Assembly: GCA_964587655.1 (NCBI GenBank) | Contig: CAZPMT010000012.1 | Location: 16,855-80,854, forward strand | DNA: 64,000 nucleotides | Reading direction: 5' to 3' | Source of the DNA: CAZPMT01 sp964587655 | GTDB taxonomy: Bacteria; Hydrogenedentota; Hydrogenedentia; Hydrogenedentales; SLHB01 | Shown: piece by piece, positions 26,473-35,048 of the stretch | Position numbering within the stretch: the stretch's first letter is position 1 | Layout: the number at the start of each line of letters is the position of its first letter | Made by a program: the position numbers and the translations under genes | Notes under the pieces: generated by a model | Told to the model about the DNA's origin: nothing | What the model saw: the letters and a program-made list of their open reading frames with translations, nothing else | The model's database searches: none

Positions 26473-29400
26473 TTACTTCGGCTTACCCACGAGCATGACT
26501 CCTTCCACAGGCTTGTCCGGCGTGACTTCCACGACTTGGCTTGTCCCTTCTGGCGCTTCGCTAGGCTTGAGCCAGAAGGGCTTTGCCTGCACGAGATGCT
26601 TCCCGGGCGCCACATACTTAAGTTCAAATGCGCCGTCTTTGTCGGTCCGGGTCGTGGGCACATAGTACCGATTGTCGTTCATCTCGAAGGCGCACGCCCG
26701 CACCTCGCGTTCCGGAACAGGCTTTCCCGCATCATCCACGACCTTGCCGCGGACGTTGCACGGCCGCCGAAGCTGGAGGGCTACGCCCTCCTTCAGATCT
26801 CCGGGCTGCGTTGTGATCGGCGGCATAACGCCATTGGCCCAGTTCCGCCACTCCTGGTAATCGCCATCGTGGACAATCAGATTGTATTCGCAGGTCTTGC
26901 TCGCCGGAAGGAGCATGTCGAAGTTCCCGTCCTTGTCCGAGCGCACACTGAAGCGCGTGTCGCCTGTCAGGGAGTTGCCCGTTCCGGTGCGTGCCGGCGC
27001 GACGGTGGCGCCGGTTACGGGCTTGCCATCCGGGTCAACGACTTTTCCACGGATTCGAGCGCCTTTCTCGACAACAATAGTCACCGGCTTCATATCCTGC
27101 TGTACGTCAAACTCGAGGCCATCGAAGTTGCGTTGCCACTTCATCTTCTCGTCATCGAGGCCAAGACGTTGCCATGGATTGACGGCATCATCCGACCACC
27201 AACGCGTGATCTCCCGTTTCTCTCCATCAACCTGGAACTCGAACCTACCCGCGGGCAAGCCCGTGATCTCGATATCCCCGTTGGCGTTGGACGTACCTTC
27301 GATCTCCTTGAATCGCCAACTGTACAGCCGCACTCCTTCCACGGGCGCTCCACTGACCGAGTCGACGACCTTGGCGCGGAACACGGGCGCTAACGTCAAC
27401 CGGACATCCAACGTCTTGGCCACATTCCTGGCAATCGAGACGTCCTTAAGCACTAGCATCTCTCGGCCACTTGTCACCGTGACCTTGTACGCGCCGTCTT
27501 GCACGTAGAACCGATACGCGCCATCAGCCCGAGATCGAATTTCCGTCGCGGTGTCCGTGATCATGATGCCATCTGCCTGGCGCGGCCCCCCATCGGCCCG
27601 GATGATGGCATTCGGTACGGGCTGCCCTTGGCTGTCCGTGACCTTGCCCTCGAAATAAGTCTTCGTGGTCATGACCAGGGGTTCAGTCAACCGGCCCAGC
27701 GGCTGGCGGAACATGTAGATCGGGGAATACCCATCCTTTGTGAAGCGCACCTCGATCTCTTTTTGGTCCACATCGAAATCGGCCAACGCGAAGTTGCCCT
27801 CCGCGTCTGTATCTGTTTCATTTCCTGGACACCACGTCCAAGCGTTGAGGTGAACACCGGCAAGGGGCTTGCCATCTTCACCCACGACTCTACCCTCAAG
27901 ACGATTTCTAGGCGTCGTGGCTGTAACGGGAACAACGAAAGGATCCTTCTCCGGAACGCTGCATGATGTCGCTGCAGGGGCGGGTACCGTCGTTTCACCC
28001 AGTAACTCTGTGCCCTTAGGCTGCAATCGGACAGTGACCCTGGTGGTTTCGCCAGGTTTGAGACTGATGCTCATGTTGCGGTGTTGGTTAGGTCCGTATC
28101 TTCGGATAGGCATCTCGTAGAGGTCGTGCTGAACGCTGAAGCAATCCGTCTGGGGCGGCAGTCCTTGAATGGTTGCGAGGCCCGCCGCATCTGTTACTGG
28201 GTGGAATGTGGTGTCGTCGAGGGATTCCGCGATCTCTTCTTTGGCCTTCTCCTCCATTCCAAGTTGCCGCAAGGACTCAGATTGGGAAGCAGGCGTCGCG
28301 ATTGTGGAGAAGCGCGAGAACCACAGAATGTTCGGCCAAAGGTCAACCTTTGCGCCCTCGAGAGGTTTTCCGTCAGGAGTCTCGACTTTCACCACGGCTG
28401 TGGAAGTCTTGGCCATGGGGATCTCGACATCGCTCCGGGATCTCTCCAGCGAAACCGGATAGGGCAAGACCTGCGTCAAGGGCCCATTAACACGCTGAAA
28501 CGCCACGACGGCGCCATCACACCATGCGGCTACCTCTGCGTATCCCTTGGGGAGTGATTCGAAGACGAAGGTGCCATCTTCGCCGGTGTTCGTTCGTGCG
28601 CTCCATAGAAGAGTCTCTGGATTTCCTTGCGGGTTGGCCTCATGTTGCTTCGTCGGACCGATCCAGACGCACGCCACACCATTCTTGATGGGCCGCGGCA
28701 GATTGGCGTCAAGACGACCCTCGAGGCGGACACCTGGATGCAGAGACAAGGAAAATCCCTGAACGCTGTTCGCCACGGCCTCGAACTCGAACGCGTCGCT
28801 GAACAACACAGTGCCGTCCTTCGTGCGATGCGCTGCCCACACGGAGTGGGTTCCCGGCTTGATAAGCTCTACGCTTTCCAATCCTTTCCGTGCACCGTAA
28901 ATGGGACGCCATCTGACTCCCCAGTCGCCGCTGAACAACACACCGATTGGCCAGACGATATCATCTTCTTTCCCCACATATCCGAAGATGCGAACTGTGC
29001 CGCCGCGCAGAAGCACAATGGGGGGAGCGGAGCCATCGACCGGAACGTCGCAGCGTTGCTGCACGAATTGCTTGTGGGACACGAGAACGGACACCTTGCC
29101 GGTTTCCATTCGTTCCTGGACAAACCTGGGATACCGGATCTGAGCGACTCCCTCCGCGCCTGTTGACGCTTTCAAGGCTTCACCGTCCCGTCCATAATGA
29201 CTGCCCGGCTCGATCTTTGTGCGAAGCCCATAGAGTTGCACTTCGGCGCCCTCAACGGGGTCGCCGGCCTCGTCCATGACGTGCACATCGAGAGGAAGCA
29301 TCTCCACACTGGATTCCTCGCTGCCCGCTGTAGGATTCGGCGCGGCCTCGGAATGACGCCACGTGCCGAACAGCGCGGCAAAGGCCAGTACGGCAGCGGC

Positions 29401-30438
29401 ACAAGCAAGCGAAAGACGCGGCGCGGGCTTCAAGGCGCGGTTGAGTATCCTCCGCAGCCGACGCGCCAAGTGTGTCCGGGTCTCGACGACGCCGATGTGG
29501 GTCGGAGCAAACTTGGCTGCGGAAAAACACTCCGCGACTCGAACGAGGCTCTCGGCGTAGCCATCTCGATCGAGCTGGGTCGTGACCAAAGCGAGGTCGT
29601 CACAGGCCTGTTCGCGCTCGATGCGCATCTGGCGGTTCGCGAACCACACTACAGGATGGAAGAAGTAAACAATGCCCAAGGCAATCTGCACCCAATTGAC
29701 CAGGAAATCAGCCCGCCGCGCGTGCGCCAATTCATGGACCACTACCGCACGAAGCTGTTCGACGTCAAGCGCCTCGATTACGCGTTTCGGAAGCACGATG
29801 TGAAGGCGCCGCAAACCGTAGAGGGCCGGCGAGATGTCGGCATCGACCTCCCACGCACGAACGGGCCAACGCACACCGATCCGGCTATGCCATTCGTCGA
29901 CAAGGGCCTGTACCGAGGGTGAAGGCGGCACTGCGCTCCGCAGAATGCGGCGAAATCGCATGAGTCTGAGCGCCAGGAGTAGCGACAGTGCCGCCATTCC
30001 GGCCAACCAAACAAAGACCAGAAGGACCGCCGACGAAACTGGAAACTTGGTTTCCGCACGCCGAATCACCGGCACTCTCAGCACTTTCTTTTCATTGGCA
30101 GGGAGCGGTGCTGCGTCTGTTGGCGCGAGTTCCCGTGCGGAGATAGCATCGGAAGCACGGTAATCCAGCGGCAGAACACGCGGCATGTGCCGCTCTACGA
30201 CGGGCGCAGTCCAATGCCCAATACTGGTGGGCAGATCCAATGACGGTGGAACCAGCAGCCGGAGCAGAACAAGCCCCCATAGCGAATAGCGGAGTTGCGC
30301 GCGCGCCTTGCGGAACACGGTATGACCCGCTACGGCCACCAACACCGCCAGCAGCGAGGATTGCCACACCATCGGCCATGCTTGCGTCGCGAGAAACGTC
30401 GCCGCGTTCGCGTTAAGGAATTCCACCAAATTCGTCAT
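26473..30438 (-). CDS. BlaR1-like M56 peptidase with long carboxypeptidase-regulatory tail
   Basis: A 1321-residue membrane protein. The N-terminal 370 residues form the BlaR1/MecR1 M56 module: several membrane helices and the zinc site VVHELAHARRADF (HELAH 235-239), with a further EREQACDD ligand block. A last helix (LSLACAAAVLAFAALFG) leads to about 950 outside residues made of repeated beta-sandwich units of the carboxypeptidase-regulatory type ('GEDGKPLAGVHLNAWTW', 'VDSVSGAPVEGVRLYSW', 'VDPDGKPVTGATVAPAR', 'VDDAGKPVPEREVRA'). The usual penicillin-binding sensor is absent. Its start overlaps the blaI stop (ATGA). Known M56 partners trigger cleavage of the BlaI repressor; the signal here is unknown. 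Confidence 0.8.
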   Translation of the reverse strand: MTNLVEFLNANAATFLATQAWPMVWQSSLLAVLVAVAGHTVFRKARAQLRYSLWGLVLLRLLVPPSLDLPTSIGHWTAPVVERHMPRVLPLDYRASDAISARELAPTDAAPLPANEKKVLRVPVIRRAETKFPVSSAVLLVFVWLAGMAALSLLLALRLMRFRRILRSAVPPSPSVQALVDEWHSRIGVRWPVRAWEVDADISPALYGLRRLHIVLPKRVIEALDVEQLRAVVVHELAHARRADFLVNWVQIALGIVYFFHPVVWFANRQMRIEREQACDDLALVTTQLDRDGYAESLVRVAECFSAAKFAPTHIGVVETRTHLARRLRRILNRALKPAPRLSLACAAAVLAFAALFGTWRHSEAAPNPTAGSEESSVEMLPLDVHVMDEAGDPVEGAEVQLYGLRTKIEPGSHYGRDGEALKASTGAEGVAQIRYPRFVQERMETGKVSVLVSHKQFVQQRCDVPVDGSAPPIVLLRGGTVRIFGYVGKEDDIVWPIGVLFSGDWGVRWRPIYGARKGLESVELIKPGTHSVWAAHRTKDGTVLFSDAFEFEAVANSVQGFSLSLHPGVRLEGRLDANLPRPIKNGVACVWIGPTKQHEANPQGNPETLLWSARTNTGEDGTFVFESLPKGYAEVAAWCDGAVVAFQRVNGPLTQVLPYPVSLERSRSDVEIPMAKTSTAVVKVETPDGKPLEGAKVDLWPNILWFSRFSTIATPASQSESLRQLGMEEKAKEEIAESLDDTTFHPVTDAAGLATIQGLPPQTDCFSVQHDLYEMPIRRYGPNQHRNMSISLKPGETTRVTVRLQPKGTELLGETTVPAPAATSCSVPEKDPFVVPVTATTPRNRLEGRVVGEDGKPLAGVHLNAWTWCPGNETDTDAEGNFALADFDVDQKEIEVRFTKDGYSPIYMFRQPLGRLTEPLVMTTKTYFEGKVTDSQGQPVPNAIIRADGGPRQADGIMITDTATEIRSRADGAYRFYVQDGAYKVTVTSGREMLVLKDVSIARNVAKTLDVRLTLAPVFRAKVVDSVSGAPVEGVRLYSWRFKEIEGTSNANGDIEITGLPAGRFEFQVDGEKREITRWWSDDAVNPWQRLGLDDEKMKWQRNFDGLEFDVQQDMKPVTIVVEKGARIRGKVVDPDGKPVTGATVAPARTGTGNSLTGDTRFSVRSDKDGNFDMLLPASKTCEYNLIVHDGDYQEWRNWANGVMPPITTQPGDLKEGVALQLRRPCNVRGKVVDDAGKPVPEREVRACAFEMNDNRYYVPTTRTDKDGAFELKYVAPGKHLVQAKPFWLKPSEAPEGTSQVVEVTPDKPVEGVMLVGKPK

Positions 30439-30827
30439 CGCCGTTTCCTCCCTTCATCGAGTATTCCCCGTAACTGTCTCAACTCCTCCCCCGTCAGTTT
30501 CTTCTCCTCGATAAGTTGTGAGACGACCGCGCCCACGGCGCCGTCGAACACCTTGTCCACGAAATCCCACAATGCAAGCGTCGAGACGCTCCGCCTCGAC
30601 CTTATCGGCGTGTAGAAGTACATATTGCCCACCTTGTTTGCCGCCAGGTAGCCTTTGTTGCAGAGCCGCTCCATCAGCGTTCGCACCGTGTTGTAAGCCC
30701 AGCGTTCTCTGCTGTGCACACGCTCATGGACCTTACGCACGTTCGTCTTCTTCAGTGCCCAGACCTCCTTCATCACCTTCCATTCCGCCTCGGATAGATC
30801 TGAATGCGCGCGCTCTTTCCCGGCCAT
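30435..30827 (-). CDS. BlaI/MecI-family repressor
   Basis: A 130-residue winged-helix protein: 'LSEAEWKVMKEVWALKKTNV', 'ERWAYNTVRTLMERLCNKGY', 'YFYTPIRSRRSVSTLALWDF' and a C-terminal dimerisation helix ending 'LTGEELRQLRGILDEGRKR'. It is full length. ATG 30827 has AAAGGAG upstream. BlaI-type repressors bind a short palindrome upstream of their own operon and are inactivated by cleavage after sensing by the M56 partner encoded directly downstream. The candidate operator is at 30866-30881. Confidence 0.85.
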   Translation of the reverse strand: MAGKERAHSDLSEAEWKVMKEVWALKKTNVRKVHERVHSRERWAYNTVRTLMERLCNKGYLAANKVGNMYFYTPIRSRRSVSTLALWDFVDKVFDGAVGAVVSQLIEEKKLTGEELRQLRGILDEGRKRR

Positions 30828-30865
30828 GGTCCTGTCTCCTTTGGCGCTACGTCTGTAGCATATTA

Positions 30866-30881
30866 TGCGACAAGTGTCGCA
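30866..30881. promoter_or_regulatory. Candidate BlaI operator
   Basis: TGCGACA-AG-TGTCGCA is a perfect 16-bp palindrome 39 bases upstream of the BlaI-family gene. Its ACA/TGT half-sites and short spacer resemble known BlaI/MecI operators. A half-copy of the CAGTTTGTC repeat follows at 30880-30888. Confidence 0.55.
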
Positions 30882-30943
30882 GTTTGTCAAGCGAAAAAGC
30901 GAGGGACATCCGAATTCGGTAGCGGGCGCTTGCTCGACCGGTC

Positions 30944-30963
30944 GGTCGCGGAGGACCGCGACC
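30944..30963. repeat. Short GC hairpin
   Basis: GGTCGCGG-AGGA-CCGCGACC, an eight-bp perfect stem in the divergent region between the BlaI-family gene and 31.2 kb. It resembles a REP-type repeat rather than a terminator because no U-tract follows. Confidence 0.5.
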
Positions 30964-30991
30964 CTACCAGCTAGAAACCCAAACCCTTGAC

Positions 30992-31189
30992 ATGTCTTTC
31001 CCCATTGGCTACCCTTCCCAGTGTCGTGGGGCGATCTCATGTCGCGCCATTCCGCATTTCAAGCACGTGCACAAGGACGTGATCGAAGCCCACGCCGAGG
31101 CCTTCCGAAAGGTGGCCGAAAACGCGGATCAACACAGTTTGTCGTGTCTTGACAAACTGTTGCTTAACAGGAGTCGGGCAAGCGCCTGA
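30992..31189 (+). pseudogene. Possible 3' remnant of a DegT/DnrJ/EryC1/StrS aminotransferase
   Basis: A short frame reads MSFPIGYPSQCRGAI ... 'IPHFKHVHKDVIEAHAEAFR' 'KVAENADQ', which looks to me like the C-terminus of sugar aminotransferases of the DegT/StrS type. No matching frame exists upstream and the last 20 codons run through a CAGTTTGTC palindrome. It may be a gene fragment left after rearrangement. This is a resemblance from memory and is weak. Confidence 0.3.
31134..31160. repeat. CAGTTTGTC palindrome, copy 3
   Basis: ACAGTTTGTC-GTGTCTT-GACAAACTGT: the ten-base arms are identical to copy 1, but the seven-base centre is entirely different. Conserved arms with a free centre suggest selection or copying of the arms. 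Confidence 0.8.
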
Positions 31190-31218
31190 TCGTTCAGGCG
31201 AAACTCCATTAGGATCAG

Positions 31219-32010
31219 ATGTATCGCAGCAAGCTTAACAAGACCAGCCGCCTGCGCTTCGAAAGCGCGGTAATGACGCAGTTCGACAAGCCGAAGAGGA
31301 TCCGCCTGCGCGTTGGTCGTCTGCTCGCGTTCGTCGCGGTCGCGGCCGGCCTCGTTGCGTTGGCCGTGTGGGGAGTCAGTTCGCTCCGCTTCCCGGTTCG
31401 CGCGGCCAAAGGAGATGCCGTTGCCCGCGCCGCGAGCACGCTCCTCGCCGCACTCAAGTCCGGACGCCTGGAACAAGGGCTCGACGTGTGCGCGGAAAGC
31501 GAAGCGGGACGCAAAGCGCTGCTCGACGACGATCGGTTGCGCGCGAAGCCAAACCCGGAGACAAAGAGTGCAAGAGCGTCCAATCCCAAACAAGGCGCAA
31601 TCCCGCCGCTCGAATTCCTCACCACCGTTCGCGGTTTGCTCGAGAGCCATGGAGTCGTGTGGGGACAAGTCCGGCCGCTCGCCTTCGGCGGCATGCAGGC
31701 GAGCGTTCAAGACTTGCGGCACATGAAGGATCCCGCCGTTTCGGTCGTGGGCGAGATCTACTTCGCTGCGGGCGACAAAGTCTACGCCATCGAGATTTCC
31801 GCACGCTACTGCGGCGACGAGGCCGTCATCACGGACTTCTGGCGCTGTACGCCGATTGACGTGCCGGCAAGCGCCCCGTTCGGCCCCCTCAAGGATCGCA
31901 CGGCGGATCGCATCCGAGCCTTCACGGGCGAACCCATGAAACCCGGCGAGCGCGTCGCCGTCAAGAGCCCGCGCCTCGTTTTCGTGTCGCTGCCGGACGA
32001 CGCAAAGTAG
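31219..32010 (+). CDS. Membrane-anchored protein, unknown function
   Basis: A 263-residue protein with a basic N-terminus, one membrane helix at about residues 34-52 (LLAFVAVAAGLVALAVWGV) and an outside domain with mixed alpha/beta character ('AARAASTLLAALKSGRLEQG'-like helix, then 'VSVVGEIYFAAGDKVYAIEI'). AGGA lies five bases before ATG 31219. ATG 31273 is an internal alternative. No family is recognised. It is convergent with the mannose-1-phosphate guanylyltransferase gene. Confidence 0.55.
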   Translation: MYRSKLNKTSRLRFESAVMTQFDKPKRIRLRVGRLLAFVAVAAGLVALAVWGVSSLRFPVRAAKGDAVARAASTLLAALKSGRLEQGLDVCAESEAGRKALLDDDRLRAKPNPETKSARASNPKQGAIPPLEFLTTVRGLLESHGVVWGQVRPLAFGGMQASVQDLRHMKDPAVSVVGEIYFAAGDKVYAIEISARYCGDEAVITDFWRCTPIDVPASAPFGPLKDRTADRIRAFTGEPMKPGERVAVKSPRLVFVSLPDDAK

Positions 32011-32030
32011 GCGCGGAAGAGGCGATCTCG

Positions 32031-33194
32031 TCACACCTGACGCGCGTTTCGACGCCGCAACTCAGCGACGGCGTGCCGCACGTCCTGAGCCCGATCCTTG
32101 GGAATGACCAGCACGGCGTCATCGGTGACGACCACCACGAGATCTTCAGCCCCCACCACGGCCACCGCCAAATCGCCCTTGGACGGATCCGTAGCGTCGT
32201 ACACGATACAGTTCCGGCATCCGACGGCGACGGGGCGGCCCACAATGACGTTGCCGTTCTCGTCGCGGGGCTGAGTGCGTTCGAGCGCCGGCCACGCGCC
32301 CACATCGTCCCACGAGAATTCCGCGCGCGCCATCACCACCTTCCGCGCCCGCTCCATCAAGGCAAAATCGATGGCAATGTCTTCCAGCCCCTCAAAGATC
32401 TCCGAGACGCTCTCTTGTTGATCGCGGCGCATCGCCTCAGCCATCGCGCCTATACTCGCGGCGATGTCGGGCCGAACCCCCTGCAGTTCGTCCATGAAAG
32501 TCTCGATGTTCCAAAAGAACATGCCCGAGTTCCAGAAATACCGTCCTGTTGCAATGAACTCCTCGACCGTTTCCCGGCTCGGCTTCTCGTGAAAACGCGT
32601 CACAGGATAGACCTTGATGCTACCGTCGAACCCGGCCAACGGCCTGTTATCGGCGGGAATCTGTACGTATCCGTATCCCGTCTCGGGGCGCGTCGGCACG
32701 ATGCCGATGACGCCCAGCGCCTCGTGCTGCTCCGCGGCATCGATCGCGGCCACGATGGTCTCCCGGAAAGCATCCGCGTCTCCGACGGCGGGATCCGCGG
32801 TAACGATGGCCATTGAAAAGCGCGATCGCGTGACCGGAGACGACAAATCGCTCCCCGGTTCCGCGTACTTCGCGAGGATATGCGCCGTGGCATAGGCAAG
32901 ACAACCCGCCGTATTCCTCTTGCACGGCTCGGCGATCACGTTCTCATCGGGCACGCCCACGCGCGCTTCGCGGATTGCATCAACGAGATGCCGCCCCGTG
33001 ACAACATAGATGTCCTCCGGCGGGATGATCGGCGCGAGCCGGGACACAGCCTCTTCCAGCATTGTCTGATCGGGACGCGTCAGCCGCAGTAACTGTTTCG
33101 GCAGTCTCTGCCGCGACAACGGCCAGAAACGTTCTCCCGATCCCCCAGCCATCACCACGGCGATACGTCTTATCGCATGATCACTCGCCATCAC
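32031..33194 (-). CDS. manC: Mannose-1-phosphate guanylyltransferase
   Basis: A 387-residue nucleotidyltransferase making GDP-mannose from mannose-1-phosphate and GTP. The N-terminal signature is VMAGGSGERFWPLSRQRLPK. 'GIVPTRPETGYGYVQI', 'FHEKPSRETVEEFIATGRYF' and 'WNSGMFFW' follow, with SWDDVGAWPALER near the C-terminus. The C-terminal phosphomannose isomerase domain of bifunctional forms is absent. Product supplies mannose/fucose donors for surface glycans, which fits the O-antigen ligase and UDP-glucose dehydrogenase elsewhere in the window. Confidence 0.9.
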   Translation of the reverse strand: MMASDHAIRRIAVVMAGGSGERFWPLSRQRLPKQLLRLTRPDQTMLEEAVSRLAPIIPPEDIYVVTGRHLVDAIREARVGVPDENVIAEPCKRNTAGCLAYATAHILAKYAEPGSDLSSPVTRSRFSMAIVTADPAVGDADAFRETIVAAIDAAEQHEALGVIGIVPTRPETGYGYVQIPADNRPLAGFDGSIKVYPVTRFHEKPSRETVEEFIATGRYFWNSGMFFWNIETFMDELQGVRPDIAASIGAMAEAMRRDQQESVSEIFEGLEDIAIDFALMERARKVVMARAEFSWDDVGAWPALERTQPRDENGNVIVGRPVAVGCRNCIVYDATDPSKGDLAVAVVGAEDLVVVVTDDAVLVIPKDRAQDVRHAVAELRRRNARQV

Positions 33195-33266
33195 GCCATC
33201 TCCTTCGGTGTATCACAGTCTTCCCGCCACGTATGTTACCTTGACGCCGGGCCTCCGACAACTCGC

Positions 33267-33998
33267 TCACCTGATGCGTTCCCGCCGTTGGCGGTCGAGA
33301 AATGTCCTGACGAAGGGCGTGGCGGGTTCATGCAGGATCTCTTCCCGCGTCCCGATCTGGTGGCACGCTCCGTCTTTGAGCACCGCGATGCGCTGGGCCA
33401 GTTCCAGCGCTTCTTCCTGATCGTGCGTAACGTAGATCGCGGTGATGCCGAGCCGCCGCTGCAGTTCCGCAAGCTGCTCGCGGGTGGCGTAACGGAGTTC
33501 GGCATCAAGATTGCTCAACGGCTCATCGAGCAGGAGGATGTCCGGATGCACCGCGAGCGCGCGGGCGAGCGCCACGCGCTGCTGCTGTCCGCCGCTGAGT
33601 TCCGTCACCGGACGTTTCTCAAGCCCCTCGAGTTGCACAAGTCCCATCGCTTCAGACACGCGCGTCCCGATCTCGGGCTTCGCCATCTTCCGCGCCCGCA
33701 GGCCAAAGGCGATATTCTCGAAGACGTTCATGTGCGGGAAAAGCGCGTAGCTCTGAAACACCATCGCCGCGTTGCGCTTTTCCGGCGGCGCGCCGGTAAC
33801 GTCGCGTCCGTCGAAGTACACGGCGCCGGCATCGGGCGTCTCAAGGCCCGCGATGACGCGCAACGTCGTCGTCTTGCCGCAGCCGCTGGGTCCGAGGATG
33901 GCGAAGAACTCACCGTCGCGGATCTCGCACGTGAAATTGCGGATGCCGCCTCCTTTCGGATAGAGCTTCGTGATGTTATCGCACCGGACGCTGCTCAT
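33267..33998 (-). CDS. ABC transporter ATP-binding protein (iron/polyamine/sulfate-type)
   Basis: A 243-residue ATPase with Walker A GPSGCGKTT, Q-loop MVFQSYALFPHM, signature [15 protein letters not shown], Walker B DILLLDEPLSNLD and H-loop VTHDQEEAL. It matches the CysA/PotA/FbpC/MalK group but lacks the C-terminal TOBE domain usual in that group. ATG 33998 overlaps the upstream gene's stop (ATGA); the longer frame beginning at 34103 is inside that gene. It forms a pair with the binding lipoprotein, with no permease next to it. Confidence 0.85.
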   Translation of the reverse strand: MSSVRCDNITKLYPKGGGIRNFTCEIRDGEFFAILGPSGCGKTTTLRVIAGLETPDAGAVYFDGRDVTGAPPEKRNAAMVFQSYALFPHMNVFENIAFGLRARKMAKPEIGTRVSEAMGLVQLEGLEKRPVTELSGGQQQRVALARALAVHPDILLLDEPLSNLDAELRYATREQLAELQRRLGITAIYVTHDQEEALELAQRIAVLKDGACHQIGTREEILHEPATPFVRTFLDRQRRERIR

Positions 33999-35038
33999 CG
34001 CGGCTGATAGACCTCCCGTTCCCAGCGGTCGCACCACGCCTGCTCCTTCTCCGAAAAGGAAATCCAATCGATCGGCATCGCATCGATAGGCTCGCGCATC
34101 CACGCCGGCAGCGCGTTCACGTCAATGTCGCTCCTGGCGGGCATCTTCGCATAAGCATGGGCGTGCCACACGAGCGCCTCGGCGGAAGTGACGAACTCAT
34201 AGAAACGCTTCGCCGACTCCGCGTGCGGCGAGCCTTTGATTATAGCGATGCCCTCCGTCAACACGGGCGTCACCTTCGGAACCACACAGTCGAATGGGAA
34301 ACCGTTCCGGTCGCGCTGCAACGCCACGTCGGCCATCAGCCAGACGCTCACAAGCTCTTCGTTCCGTTTGATGTGATCGAAAAGGAACTGCGGACTCTCC
34401 GGATAGGATTCCGTGGCTTCGTGCAGCCGCTTCAGCCAATCAATCCCGGCATCCTCGCCGGGAGCGCGCAAGATCATCGCGCCGAGAAACGTCCGCATCG
34501 TGCCCGAAGCCGAAGGCTTGCGCAACGTGACCTTTCCGCGCCACTGCGGCAGCAGAAGGTCATCCCAGCTTCCGGGCGCCGTGTCTCTGCCGTAGCGCCG
34601 GCTGTTGAACATGATGGCCAGCGGAGAACGGTACGTGCCGTACCACCGGTTCTCCGCATCCCGGAATTCTCGCGCTACGGATTGACTCCACGTCGGTTGA
34701 TACGCTTCCAGCAGACCAGACTCAGCCGCCTTCATGAAAAGCGTCGAGGGTCCGCCCCACCACACGTCGCCCGCAGGACGGTTCCGTTCCGCCGTGACGC
34801 GGTTGTACACCTCCTGCGAACCCATGTCGAGCCATTGAAGGTCCACACCCGGGTGAGCCGCCTCGAATTGCTTCTCCGCGTCGCCAAGCATCTCCGGCCC
34901 ATGCGGACTGTATACCACGACGACCTCGCGAGATGAGCAACCGGTGAGAAGGGAGGGGGAAAGGGGGAAAAGGAAAAAAGGGGAAAAGGAAACCAAGAGC
35001 ACTAGGATACGAACAAATTCTCTTCCACGTCGTGCCAT
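33995..35038 (-). CDS. Solute-binding lipoprotein of an ABC importer (Fe3+/phosphonate-type family 1)
   Basis: A 347-residue protein with a lipoprotein leader (LLVSFSPFFLFPLSPSLLTGC). The mature part begins VVVVYSPHGPEMLGDAEKQF and contains 'GDVWWGGPSTLFMKAAESGL', 'RYGRDTAPGSWDDLLLP' and 'WRGKVTLRKPSASGTMRTFL', resembling ferric-ion or 2-aminoethylphosphonate binding proteins. ATG 35038 with AAGGGG upstream is preferred over 35077. It is translationally coupled to the ATPase gene. The solute is not readable from sequence. Confidence 0.8.
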   Translation of the reverse strand: MARRGREFVRILVLLVSFSPFFLFPLSPSLLTGCSSREVVVVYSPHGPEMLGDAEKQFEAAHPGVDLQWLDMGSQEVYNRVTAERNRPAGDVWWGGPSTLFMKAAESGLLEAYQPTWSQSVAREFRDAENRWYGTYRSPLAIMFNSRRYGRDTAPGSWDDLLLPQWRGKVTLRKPSASGTMRTFLGAMILRAPGEDAGIDWLKRLHEATESYPESPQFLFDHIKRNEELVSVWLMADVALQRDRNGFPFDCVVPKVTPVLTEGIAIIKGSPHAESAKRFYEFVTSAEALVWHAHAYAKMPARSDIDVNALPAWMREPIDAMPIDWISFSEKEQAWCDRWEREVYQPR

Positions 35039-35048
35039 CTTTTCCCCT

